56,483 nucleotides of DNA from Sphingomonas sp. BAUL-RG-20F-R05-02 (lineage in GTDB: Bacteria > Pseudomonadota > Alphaproteobacteria > Sphingomonadales > Sphingomonadaceae): assembly GCF_022662305.1 (NCBI RefSeq), contig NZ_JAKNQH010000015.1, forward strand, positions 1-56,483, given 5' to 3'. Positions 17,463-26,585 of this stretch are shown here, one piece after another. The notes under the pieces were generated by a model that was not told where the DNA came from, searched no databases, and saw only the letters and a program-made list of their open reading frames with translations. The number at the start of each line of letters is the position of its first letter. Within the stretch, counting starts at the first letter, position 1. The translations under genes and the position numbers were made by a program.

Positions 17463-18487
17463 ATGGCAGGAATGAAAGGCCGAGTTCAAGAACATCCGCT
17501 GACCGGCTTCTTCACGTCGACGGCGATCATTGACTATGCACCAAAAGACGATCCCGAGATGATGCAGCGGCCGTTCTTCTCGCTGTCGAAGCGGAAGCGC
17601 AACAAGGCGATCGAATTACGTCGCCGGACGGCACGGTCTGGGTCCGCGTCGAGGCCAACCCATTGCACGGGATGGCGACGATCTGGGATGCAGATATCCT
17701 CATCTGGTGTCTGTCGCGGCTTATGGCGCGCCACCAGGCAGGCGATAACGACGTCAATGGCCTAATCCACACCACGCCCTACGAACTGCTAAGAGGGATC
17801 GCGCGCGACGTCGGCGGCGAGGATTACAAGCGTCTCATGGCCGCGCTCACCCGTCTGCAGACGACGCGGGTCGAGACGAACATTCGCAAGGGTCGGCGCC
17901 AGTTCGCGTCGTTCCACTATATCGAGAGCGTAGAGGGAGCGAGCGACGATCCCAAAGGGGAAGACCTGAAATCAATATCAATCCGCGTACCGGATTGGCT
18001 GCTGCACGGCGTCCGGAGCGGTGCGGTGCTGACCCTCGACCGCGAATACTTCCTGCTCAAGGGCGGCATCGAGCGTGCGATCTATCGCGCCGCGCGCAAG
18101 CACGCCGGGTCGCAGTCGCAGGGCTGGACATGCCGCATGTCCAGCCTGCACGAGAAGACAGGCAGTGAGGCGGCGCTGAAGATGTTCGCATTCAAGGTGC
18201 GCGAGTTGTGTCAGCGCGACGAGCTGCCCCGCTACGCGATGACGGACACCAAGACGGAAAGCGGCGAAGCGGCGGTGCACTTCATCGATCGCACCTTCAT
18301 CGCTGCGGCAGAGGTGAAGGAACGGCGCACGACTGCGATTCGCGCCGGCCGTGACCGCGCGCGCATGGCGTGGATCGATGGCGGGCATAATCCGCGGCAG
18401 TTCGACGCGGCCTATACGGACTGGTGTGAGCTCAATCATCCAGCCGACTTCGTGCCAAACCTGTCAGCAATTCCACGCTTGTTCTGA
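17463..18487 (+). pseudogene. repA: RPA-type replication initiator repA, broken by a 1-base deletion
   Basis: Plasmid replication initiator of the sphingomonad RepA/RPA type. The first part reads in one frame (EHPLTGFFTSTAIIDYAPKD, then MMQRPFFSLSKRKR); from about 17612-17620 similarity continues in another frame, where the bases decode as SPDGTVWVRVEANPLHGMAT and then the intact remainder (IWDADILIWCLSRLM to LSAIPRLF). At the junction there are five bases where six are expected, so one base is missing. The second open frame by itself starts at ATG 17663 and gives 274 residues. A sequencing error, programmed frameshifting or true decay are all possible. It is followed at once by its presumed iterons. 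Confidence 0.85.
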
Positions 18488-18490
18488 TTA

Positions 18491-18781
18491 TCAGGCGATC
18501 GGAAACCCAATGTCCTGTTCTATCGGGCTATCGCAAACTCTGAGCAGTTTGCATTAGGCGCCAGCTTCTGCAGCAACCCACATTGTTACACAAATTAAGC
18601 CAATACGGCACATCGACCACGTCAATCTACCCGATTAGTCCCGATTCCGATTAAATTGAACGCATCGGGCGATTGGAAACCGGTTGGTAGCCATATCGGT
18701 CTTTCGTAAACCCAACGCATCGGGCGAACGGAAACCAGCCGTTCGGGCGAACGGAAACCATTTCTCGGGCTATCAAAAACC
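18491..18781 (+). repeat. Seven 17-bp iterons (replicon 1 origin)
   Basis: Direct repeats close to TCGGGCGAACGGAAACC begin at 18491, 18523, 18665, 18696, 18720, 18743 and 18765. The copies at 18720 and 18743 are identical; the others vary mainly in the middle (GATT, CTAT). They all face the same way and start just after repA, the standard layout of an iteron-controlled origin. Confidence 0.88.
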
Positions 18782-18904
18782 GAACACACAAAATTATTGC
18801 GCTTTGTCATCGGGTTAAGCGCAAATCCGGCAAGCTTAACTTTCTAACACCTATAATTTAACAGCAATTTCCTAACGCCGTTTGAGGCGCTGCCCTGTGG
18901 ACAA
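18782..18904 (+). other. AT-rich part of origin 1 with a DnaA-box-like site
   Basis: Downstream of the iterons lies an AT-rich segment with TTAACTTTCTAACACCTATA. It is followed by TGTGGACAA at 18896-18904, which differs by one base from the DnaA box TGTGGATAA. The same arrangement recurs at 32128-32248. Confidence 0.6.
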
Positions 18905-19413
18905 CACGCCTCAGGAATTATGCAAGGCTCCCGACTTGGCCCATGACAACGTGGTCATTCGCGGGATGAAAGCGGGCGCTCGGGGGCCACGCGAACGTGA
19001 TCAAGACTCTAATCGACACGTCGCCTCGCTTTTTAAGCCTAACCGTCTTAGGTCAGTGGCAAGCGTCGGTGGGTATTAGACGCGGTCACCAAGGTCATAC
19101 CCGAACTGACAAAGACCTTGAAACGGGGCCGCAGGAGATCAAGGTGCTGTGGGGAAAAAAAGTACCGATGCCGACGATCGGCTCGACGTACTCGCTACGC
19201 CGGTCGAAACCTATACAAAGCCTCGCTAGCCTATCAAGCTTCTTGATGCGATGCGCGGAATCGAGACGACAGTGGAGATGAACAGCGTACAACGACCAAC
19301 TATCGTCTAACATGCTAAACGAAGTTCACCTGATCCAGTGAACTAGCCCCCGTTTCGCCCGGGCAGATTTGAGCCTAATACGAAGGCTTAGGGATGGCCC
19401 CCGAGCATAGGCT
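18905..19413. other. No recognisable gene
   Basis: Short open frames here have no similarity that I recognise. The region lies between origin 1 and IS remnants and is probably debris of rearrangement. Confidence 0.4.
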
Positions 19414-19515
19414 TATGTCCTTGTCTAAGATCATCACTGATGGCGGCCGGCGCCGTCGATGGAGCGCTGCTGAGAAGCTGAAGATCGCGAGGAGAACAAT
19501 CGATGGCGGCGGTAG
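19414..19515 (+). pseudogene. IS3-type OrfA N-terminal fragment
   Basis: The bases decode as MSLSKIITDGGRRRRWSAAE then KLKIARRTIDGG, the typical beginning of an IS3-family OrfA helix-turn-helix protein (IITG.RRRRWS..EKL.IV). Similarity stops abruptly, after which an IS3 fragment in the opposite orientation begins. Only about 34 codons survive. Confidence 0.6.
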
Positions 19516-19549
19516 CCGCAGGTTGGCAGGCCGGCAACCAGCTCGGCGT

Positions 19550-19846
19550 CTAGCAACGCGGCCGCCCTCGTGATCTTGGCGGTGACCTGTTGCGTATTGC
19601 GGAAAGATGCGGGCGAGCAACGTCGAGCGCCGCTGCAACCACGCTCATAGGCCATCCCCCTGGCAACGAGGTCGAGCGCAACCGCAGTTTTTTTGGGCCC
19701 ACGGCCCGGGAGACCGCCTCACGGAACAGCTCGTTCTCCATGTCCTTCTTGCCGAGCAGCCGATGCAACTCGCGGACCTGTGCCTCGAGCGCACGATACT
19801 CGGATGCCGGCACCACTTCTTTGCCAGCGGCTGCGGCCGTCAACAC
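19550..19846 (-). pseudogene. IS3-family transposase remnant (end of OrfA joined to start of OrfB)
   Basis: A 98-codon frame contains the leucine-zipper end of OrfA (VPASEYRALEAQVRELHRLL, then GKKDMENELFREAV), the 'GPKK.R.RS.SLP' tail, and then the start of OrfB-like sequence (MSVVAAALDVARPHL). The catalytic DDE region is absent. This is an inactive remnant facing opposite to the OrfA fragment next to it. Confidence 0.65.
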
Positions 19847-20103
19847 GCACTAAATTATCAGCCTGCGCCAGGTAAAAACCTGACTGCCGCTGATGCCGTG
19901 TTGGCGGGCGACAAGCGACACACGATACGACATCACTTGACCCGACGATGGCTAAAGCTAATCGTTAGGCTGAGAACTCGTTGATCAGCCCCAGAAGCGG
20001 ACGGTGGCGTCGAGAGCGGGGGCAAAAAACGTTTGTGCTCGCCAAAGTGAATGTAGTGCTGGATGCTGAATAAGCCCTTCATTATTTTTAATATGATCGC
20101 GAG

Positions 20104-21549
20104 ATGCAGCACAGTATTGGGAGAAACTGCTTGCCTTACAGAATAGATATTCCCGGACAAGTTTCCGAAGCGCAGCTTCAGGCCATCGAAGTGGTTGCGA
20201 CACTAGTTCCCGCCGGTGGTTGCGTGGTTGAGGTCGGGTCATTGTTCGGCAGATCAAGCTGGGCTTGGGCCCGCAGTGTCCCGGAAACAGCGACGGTTGT
20301 ATGCGTTGATCCTTGGGAGGGCAATGAAGGGGCTCATGAAATCGGCGGACGGACAGGATATGGATACGGGTACGACAGTTTTTCAAGATATACTAAAGAA
20401 TGTACCAACATAATCCCAATAAGAGCTTACAGTCCTGACGGTGTATGTTGGTCAAGGCCCATTGATTGTTATTATGAAGATGCAGTTCACATTGAACCAA
20501 TTCTTTCTAGGAACATTGATTTTTGGACATCCTTCCTTCGACCTACTGGCATTATTTGCGGTGATGATTACCGGCCACGGTTCCCAGATGTCCGCCAAGC
20601 AGCCGAGAAGATTGCGAAAAAATTAAACCGGCGATTGTTCTTGGTGGACTTTTTCTGGTGCGTACTCCCCGATCCAGCCGATGTGCCGGGTGTAAAGGAA
20701 GTGGCGGAAAAGCTTCGTGCTATCGCGGCTGAAACGGTCGAAGCCAACAGCCGCCTGCCGGCCGCAATCCACATCAGCCCGCTCGTGCCGCCTGCGCGCA
20801 AGGTCCCAGCGGGACAGAATCACGTCCTAAAGATGCGCGTAACCAACGATGGCATGCAGGACTGGCCGGAGAAACCGGAGCAGCCGCTCACAGTCCGCGT
20901 CAAGCAGACAGGATCGGCAGACGGGCGCGTGCATGTCATGGACATTCCCCTCGGATGCAACGAATTGTCGTGGGACCAAGCCATACTCTTTGACATTCCC
21001 CTGTCCGGAAGCAGACTAGATGCAGCGGTCATCGAAGTCGAATGCCATATTGCCGGCCATGACGAAGACAGCCGTGCGACCCCTTTCAGTCACAGGCTGG
21101 CCGTCACGGACGCCGGCGAGCATTTCATCCCTCCGGCAGAACTAACGATAGCAAAGCTCCGGTTCGATACAGGCTGGTCCGATCCAGAGGCAGATTTCCG
21201 TTGGTCTGTGGGTTTTCGCTCACGGCTTGTGCTCGATGCCGTGCCCGCTGCTGACGACGAGCCACTCTTCCTGAATTTGGCACTGCATCCCTTTGTCACG
21301 GCCTCGATCCGACGTCAGAGACTCATGCTTCTAATTAACGGCAGCCCCGTGATTGCAGGCACTTTTAATGCTGACACATTATTGTCTGTGCCTATTCCCA
21401 AAAATATTGGCAATAGTTTCATTCTTGATTTTATACATCCGGAAGCGCATCAGCCCGCCGCATCAAGTATATCCAGCACGGACCGACGTTCACTTGGATT
21501 TGCTCTCAAATCAGTAACGTTTTCTATTGGAAAACCTAATGTATTATGA
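20104..21549 (+). CDS. SAM-dependent methyltransferase with a C-terminal beta-rich accessory domain
   Basis: Residues 1-210 resemble class I methyltransferases of the CmcI/Methyltransf_24 type: motif I GGCVVEVGSLFGRSSWAWAR (about 38-57), motif II VVCVDPWEG, and a later catalytic-site-like ICGDDYRPRFPDV. From about 225 to the end (481) is a two-part beta-rich region. It ends with SISSTDRRSLGFALKSVTF, a 'DRR.LG..L.S' signature that also appears in the next gene. Lower GC than blocks A and B, with AT-rich flanks. It probably methylates a sugar in the same glycan as the large glycosyltransferase downstream, 69 bases away. The substrate is unknown. Confidence 0.72.
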   Translation: MQHSIGRNCLPYRIDIPGQVSEAQLQAIEVVATLVPAGGCVVEVGSLFGRSSWAWARSVPETATVVCVDPWEGNEGAHEIGGRTGYGYGYDSFSRYTKECTNIIPIRAYSPDGVCWSRPIDCYYEDAVHIEPILSRNIDFWTSFLRPTGIICGDDYRPRFPDVRQAAEKIAKKLNRRLFLVDFFWCVLPDPADVPGVKEVAEKLRAIAAETVEANSRLPAAIHISPLVPPARKVPAGQNHVLKMRVTNDGMQDWPEKPEQPLTVRVKQTGSADGRVHVMDIPLGCNELSWDQAILFDIPLSGSRLDAAVIEVECHIAGHDEDSRATPFSHRLAVTDAGEHFIPPAELTIAKLRFDTGWSDPEADFRWSVGFRSRLVLDAVPAADDEPLFLNLALHPFVTASIRRQRLMLLINGSPVIAGTFNADTLLSVPIPKNIGNSFILDFIHPEAHQPAASSISSTDRRSLGFALKSVTFSIGKPNVL

Positions 21550-21618
21550 TTATTTCTACTAAAATATACATAATACCCTTACATTTCTATTTAAGATCTT
21601 TGAAGGTCGATTATTAAT

Positions 21619-24600
21619 ATGGCAAATGTACATATCGTTTTAAGTGACCAAAACTGGATTATCGAAGAACTTGCCAAGCATCTTGTTCATGCACTTCCCT
21701 ATGTAAGTGCGGACATTAAATCGAATGCTAGCGCCGAAATTCAGTATTACATGACTTACAGCGCCAGAACGGAACGTGTCTCCCCGGTTGAAATTGCACT
21801 TTTTACGCATCGCGAGGATGAGGCCAATGCCGCGCGCCGCTTCAATGATGCGGCCAAAGCTGTCGATCATGCCGTATCCATGTCACAGGCCACTGACCGG
21901 CTGGTGGCAGCGCTGGGTGTGGAGGCGCGCAGCTGCATCTCGCCGGGCGTGGATCTTGAACGATTCAGGCCGCAGCTCAAGATAGCCGTAGTGGGGCGGA
22001 CCTATCATACCGGCCGCAAGGGAGAAGCCCTAGTCCGCGCCGTGATGGACATCCCCGACATCGAGTGGCATTTCACAGGCAGCGGCTGGCCGGGACCAGC
22101 TTTGCATCTCGCAGAGAACGAGCTTCCCACTTTTTATAGGTCGATGGATTACATCCTAGTACCCGCCACGAATGAGGGCGGTCCGATGAGCGTTCTGGAA
22201 GCCTTGGCCAGCGGCGTGCCGGTTATCGCGTCGGATGTCGGCTGGGCTGCTGAATACCCACATATTGCCTTCGAGCGTGGCGATGCCGCGTCGCTGCGCG
22301 CCGTGCTGGAGCAATTGCGGGCCGAACGGTTTGCCTTGCGCGAAAATGTGGCTGGAATGACTTGGTCCCGCTGGGTGGGGGAACATGACCGGCTGTTTGC
22401 GGATCTGATTTCCCGTCACGAGCCGGTTCTCGCTGCGGCACCGCCTGCAGCCGCGTCGCGTCACCGGGTACGTTCGGTAGCACTCCTGACTCATGGCGCT
22501 GAGGATTATACGCTGGGGGGCCCGAGCGTGCGCGTGCCGCGGACGCAAGAAGAATTAACGCGCTTGGGCTTGCGTGTAACGGCTGGCAAACATTTGGATA
22601 CGGCTGTCGCATCAGCAGATGTTGCGCATGGTTTCAACATATGGACGCCGACGGACGCCTATCGGATGGCTTGCCAAGCCAAGCGGCTGAGCACGCCGCT
22701 TGTATTTTCACCGATCCTGCTTGATCTCAGCGAGGCGCCATTCTGGCAGGTGGATCTGTTGCGCGCTTTCCGTGCCGCGAGTGATGCGCAAAATGCCGAG
22801 GCGCGGATTGACGATGCTTTCGCCGGCTATGTGAAGCAAACGAAGCCGCCGATCGATTTTGAGCCCGGTTATACGGCCGCCCTAAGAGCGATCAACGAGA
22901 TGGCCGCTGCCACAGTGTTCCTCAGTGACAAGGAACGCAAATTATACGAGCGCCTCGTGGGGGCGCCGCCAACCAATCCTTTCCTTGTACGCAATCCTGT
23001 GGACGCATCCCGCTTCGAGGATGCAGATCCGGACCTGTTCCGCGCGACATATGGGCTGGGCGATTATGTGCTGTGCGTCGGCCGTCTGGAGCATCGCAAG
23101 AACCAGTTAATGCTCGCTGCCGCGCTGGCATCCAGCGGCTTGCCCCTCGTCCTCATCGGCCACGAGGCCGATGAGGAATACGGCCAACTGATCCGACGTT
23201 TCGGCGGCTCTAACTTGCATGTCATCGGGCGCATCGATCCCAATTCGCCCCTGCTGGCCTCGGCCCTCGCGGGTGCGCGGGTATTCGCTCTGCCGAGCTG
23301 GGCCGAGGGCGCCCCGCTGGCCGCGCTGGAGGCTGGCGCCGCGGGCGTACGCATGGTGCTGTCCGACCGGTCCGGCGAACACGAATATTTTGGTGATCAC
23401 GCTGATTATTGCGATCCGGGAAGCATGGCCTCAATCCGTGGCAAAATCGTTGCGGCCTGGGAAAAACCGCGGGACGAGGCTGCCAAGGAAGCACTGCAGC
23501 GCCTGATCCGCGAGCAGTATGATTGGTCCAAGCACGCCGAGACCACCCGCGCGGTCTATGAAGCGGTGGCGAGCCGACAGATCATTGCCGCCGCACCGAC
23601 AACTCCCAGTCCGGCACTTCCTTCGCCGCGCGGTATCATTTTCGATATTACCACTTGGGCAAACAACCCTGATACGCTTTCGGGCATTGTTCGCGTGGAA
23701 TGCGCGATTGCGCAATCTCTGCTCAAGCATGACGATCAGTCTGTGCGCTTCATTTTATATCTCGATTTTGCGCGATTTGTGGAAGTTCCACGAGTGGTTG
23801 TTGAACAGGTTTCCATCGGTAGCTTCGTCAAGGTAATGCGCAATTTTGGCGAGCTGCCATCGATCGGCTTCGATATGCGGGATTTCTCCGATCTCATCAC
23901 GGTCGGCAGCAGTTGGATGCAGAGCACCACCTATGCTGCGTCGATCGCGGGCTTCGCGCAGCAGAACGGCCTCCGCCTCAATGTTCTTATGCACGATCTG
24001 ACGCCACATCTGTTCCCGCACTGGTACAATCCGGGTTATACAGCAATATGGGATAAGAATTGTCGCAAGATAGTATCGCAAGCTGATCGGATACTAGTAT
24101 ATTCAAACAGTACTGCACGTGATGTAGACCAATTTTGCCGATCGCAGGAAACACAGGCACCCGCGCTTGCCAAAATTCGCCTAGCCGACGAAATCGGTGA
24201 TTTCGCCATCGGCGAGATCACTGCCGCCAGTCAGGCATTGCGCGACTGGTTCTCGCGCCGCCCCTTCGTTCTCGCGGTCGGGGCTATCCATGCTCGAAAG
24301 AATTACGGCCTGCTCTATGACGTCTGGACCATGCTGACCGAAAGCATGGGGGACGCGGCACCTTATCTCGTCATCGTCGGCGGAGTGGCATGGAATGGCC
24401 AAGAACTCGCCAGGGCCATTCGTGAAGACAGCAGGGTCAACAGCCATATCCGAATTCTTGAGAACGTCGACGATCAACTGCTCGCTTGGTTTTACGAGCA
24501 CTGTCTGATGACGGCTTATCCCTCGCTCTACGAAGGCTGGGGCCTGCCTGTCGGCGAAAGCCTGTCGCGGGGCAAGATCTGCTTATCCTCGGCGATTTCC

Positions 24601-26523
24601 TCTATGCCGGAGATCTCGCCGGAAGCAACAGACCTGCTGCCGCCGATGGACCGCTTCGCTTGGCGCGCGCGGATCGAGCACTATACCCGCTCGGCGGCCT
24701 CTCGCGAGGCGCGCGAGGCCGAGATCCGCGAGCGCTTCGTCGTAACGAGTTGGGCGCAGACCACCGATGACATCATCCGCGCGCTACGCTCGCCCACCCG
24801 CCAACCAGTGCCGGACAAATACCTAGCTGGGGCGCTGGTCGCGATGGCCATGGACGGGGCTTCGCGCTATCTTAAGGAAGGCTGGTACGGCGTCGAATCC
24901 TGGGGCGTCTGGTCGGGAGACACCAGGGCTGTGCTCGCTTTCCAGCTCGCCGGCCAGCCGGCCGGCGATATGGTTTTTTCGATTCTGGCCCGTGTTCTAA
25001 AACGTGCTGCCGACCAATGCACCTACCGCGTGATCGTGAATGATGTGAACTGCGGCGTGATCGTTTTTGGCGCGGAAGCCAAACCAAGTCCGATCTTTCA
25101 ATCGGTCGCCCGTATTCGCGTTCCGGCCAAGGCGCTGAACCGCGAAGATGGGTATGTCCGCATCGTCTTGGAAACGGACTTTCTGCTCCGGGTTCAAGAT
25201 GTCGATTCTAATTCCCAGGATAGCCGCCGTCTTGGTCTTGGGTTAAGCGCCTTCATGCTCGAGGCCGAGGAAACTGCGGGTGACATGCCGCGCTTTCTCA
25301 GCACCCGCCCCGAGATCCGCACTATGCTCAAGGTTCCGGTGACGCAGGATCTGACACGCATGTTGTCGTGTCATGCCGGGCGAACGGCTATCTTGCCTAA
25401 TCAGTGGACATCCTCGGTCGGTGATTATCTATGCGCGGGCAACAGTCAGGCCCACGGTGCCGTTTCGGCCGAGGGGATCTTGAGTTTGGCTATGGGGACA
25501 GCGCGGCTGCGTCTGGCCGAGGATGCGACTATCGATTTGGTTATTGCCATCGATGAATTCTCCAATGGAAAAACAGATATTGATCTCTTCGCCAATGGAG
25601 AGCCAATTTACTCCTGCGTCATCGAAGCTGGCGAAACACTTGTCCGGCTGAATTTGCCTCACGATACGCTTGGCGCATCAGATCCGTTGAACTTGGTGCT
25701 TGCTGTCCGTCACAAGGCCAGTTGGCAGGAATTTGCCATCAAGAAGCTGCGTATAAGGCAGGATCACAAGGCTCCGCCTTTAAATTTGTCGCATGGGGAG
25801 AGTGTGGTCATCTCCGAGTGGCTGCCAGAGATCGCTTACCAATCGGGCGGGGAAGTATCTGCTCGGCTGACTGTATCCGGGGTTAATACTGATAGCGTGC
25901 TGATCATCAGAGGGGGCGCGCGCCAACTGGCCGCCGCCGAGTTCGACGGGGTAGCTGTCTCCTTTGTCCTTGATGATACGGGGGAAGCACTAGTGATGCT
26001 CAACAATGGGTTGCGGGCATTAAGCCAGGGCATACTAGTATGGTCCTCCAAAATGGTTGGCACCGACGAGGGCCTGATCACCGTTCAGCAACTGGCGGCC
26101 CTTGATGCACCGCCCGTTGCCATGGCACCGCGATATATTCCTTCAGGCATGTGGAATGAGGTCGAGGAGGATGGCAGGCATTGGGGCTGCTGCGAAACCC
26201 TGTCTTTCTGGGTGAAGCCGGGCCGGGCCAGCGGCATGCTGGTCCTAGCAGAACATCTCCTTGGACATCGCGCGATGAACTCAATCTCAATCACGGTCGC
26301 CGGCGAGGCCGTAAAGGTCGAGATCGCCCCGTCCGAAGAAGTGGGTCAGTTCACCATCCGCATTCCTCTCCCGCAGAGTGACGACCCAGTGTGTCTGATC
26401 TCTCTATCTGGCCTGCTAGTTGTACGGCCTGTCGATCTTGGCATGAACCTGGATCAACGCGATCTGTCGCTGCGATTAATCGAGCTATCAGCGCTGGACG
26501 GCCAGACGGTCATGGCGTCATAA
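21619..26523 (+). CDS. Triple-module GT4 glycosyltransferase with accessory beta domains
   Basis: A 1,634-residue protein with three glycosyltransferase modules in tandem. Module 1 (about 1-275) has PATNEGGPMSVLEALASGVP and is compact. Module 2 (about 281-652) has YVLCVGRLEHRKNQLMLAAA and LPSWAEGAPLAALEAGAAG. Module 3 (about 670-1055) starts FDITTWANNPDTLSGIVRVE and has AVGAIHARKNYGLLYDVWTM and YPSLYEGWGLPVGESLSRGK. Each module keeps the E-x7-E-like pair. The C-terminal 560 residues form repeated beta-rich domains, beginning GWYGVESWGVWSGDTRAVL and including DSRRLGLGLSAFML. A single chain could add several sugars in order. It converges with a beta-helix gene across a strong hairpin. Confidence 0.85.
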   Translation: MANVHIVLSDQNWIIEELAKHLVHALPYVSADIKSNASAEIQYYMTYSARTERVSPVEIALFTHREDEANAARRFNDAAKAVDHAVSMSQATDRLVAALGVEARSCISPGVDLERFRPQLKIAVVGRTYHTGRKGEALVRAVMDIPDIEWHFTGSGWPGPALHLAENELPTFYRSMDYILVPATNEGGPMSVLEALASGVPVIASDVGWAAEYPHIAFERGDAASLRAVLEQLRAERFALRENVAGMTWSRWVGEHDRLFADLISRHEPVLAAAPPAAASRHRVRSVALLTHGAEDYTLGGPSVRVPRTQEELTRLGLRVTAGKHLDTAVASADVAHGFNIWTPTDAYRMACQAKRLSTPLVFSPILLDLSEAPFWQVDLLRAFRAASDAQNAEARIDDAFAGYVKQTKPPIDFEPGYTAALRAINEMAAATVFLSDKERKLYERLVGAPPTNPFLVRNPVDASRFEDADPDLFRATYGLGDYVLCVGRLEHRKNQLMLAAALASSGLPLVLIGHEADEEYGQLIRRFGGSNLHVIGRIDPNSPLLASALAGARVFALPSWAEGAPLAALEAGAAGVRMVLSDRSGEHEYFGDHADYCDPGSMASIRGKIVAAWEKPRDEAAKEALQRLIREQYDWSKHAETTRAVYEAVASRQIIAAAPTTPSPALPSPRGIIFDITTWANNPDTLSGIVRVECAIAQSLLKHDDQSVRFILYLDFARFVEVPRVVVEQVSIGSFVKVMRNFGELPSIGFDMRDFSDLITVGSSWMQSTTYAASIAGFAQQNGLRLNVLMHDLTPHLFPHWYNPGYTAIWDKNCRKIVSQADRILVYSNSTARDVDQFCRSQETQAPALAKIRLADEIGDFAIGEITAASQALRDWFSRRPFVLAVGAIHARKNYGLLYDVWTMLTESMGDAAPYLVIVGGVAWNGQELARAIREDSRVNSHIRILENVDDQLLAWFYEHCLMTAYPSLYEGWGLPVGESLSRGKICLSSAISSMPEISPEATDLLPPMDRFAWRARIEHYTRSAASREAREAEIRERFVVTSWAQTTDDIIRALRSPTRQPVPDKYLAGALVAMAMDGASRYLKEGWYGVESWGVWSGDTRAVLAFQLAGQPAGDMVFSILARVLKRAADQCTYRVIVNDVNCGVIVFGAEAKPSPIFQSVARIRVPAKALNREDGYVRIVLETDFLLRVQDVDSNSQDSRRLGLGLSAFMLEAEETAGDMPRFLSTRPEIRTMLKVPVTQDLTRMLSCHAGRTAILPNQWTSSVGDYLCAGNSQAHGAVSAEGILSLAMGTARLRLAEDATIDLVIAIDEFSNGKTDIDLFANGEPIYSCVIEAGETLVRLNLPHDTLGASDPLNLVLAVRHKASWQEFAIKKLRIRQDHKAPPLNLSHGESVVISEWLPEIAYQSGGEVSARLTVSGVNTDSVLIIRGGARQLAAAEFDGVAVSFVLDDTGEALVMLNNGLRALSQGILVWSSKMVGTDEGLITVQQLAALDAPPVAMAPRYIPSGMWNEVEEDGRHWGCCETLSFWVKPGRASGMLVLAEHLLGHRAMNSISITVAGEAVKVEIAPSEEVGQFTIRIPLPQSDDPVCLISLSGLLVVRPVDLGMNLDQRDLSLRLIELSALDGQTVMAS

Positions 26524-26533
26524 CGTGACGTCG

Positions 26534-26578
26534 CAAGCGAGTACAGGGGACAGCGTCGCGGCCCCCTGTACTCGCTTG
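26534..26578. terminator. Bidirectional terminator-like hairpin
   Basis: A 16-bp perfect inverted repeat (CAAGCGAGTACAGGGG and its complement) encloses a 13-base loop exactly between two convergent genes. There is no poly-T tail, but the long GC-containing stem could stop transcription from both sides. Confidence 0.75.
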
Positions 26579-26585
26579 TGCCCCG

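Noticed and set aside
18882..19281. Two small plus-strand frames after origin 1
   Set aside because: No similarity, no good ribosome-binding site, and composition unlike genes of the region.
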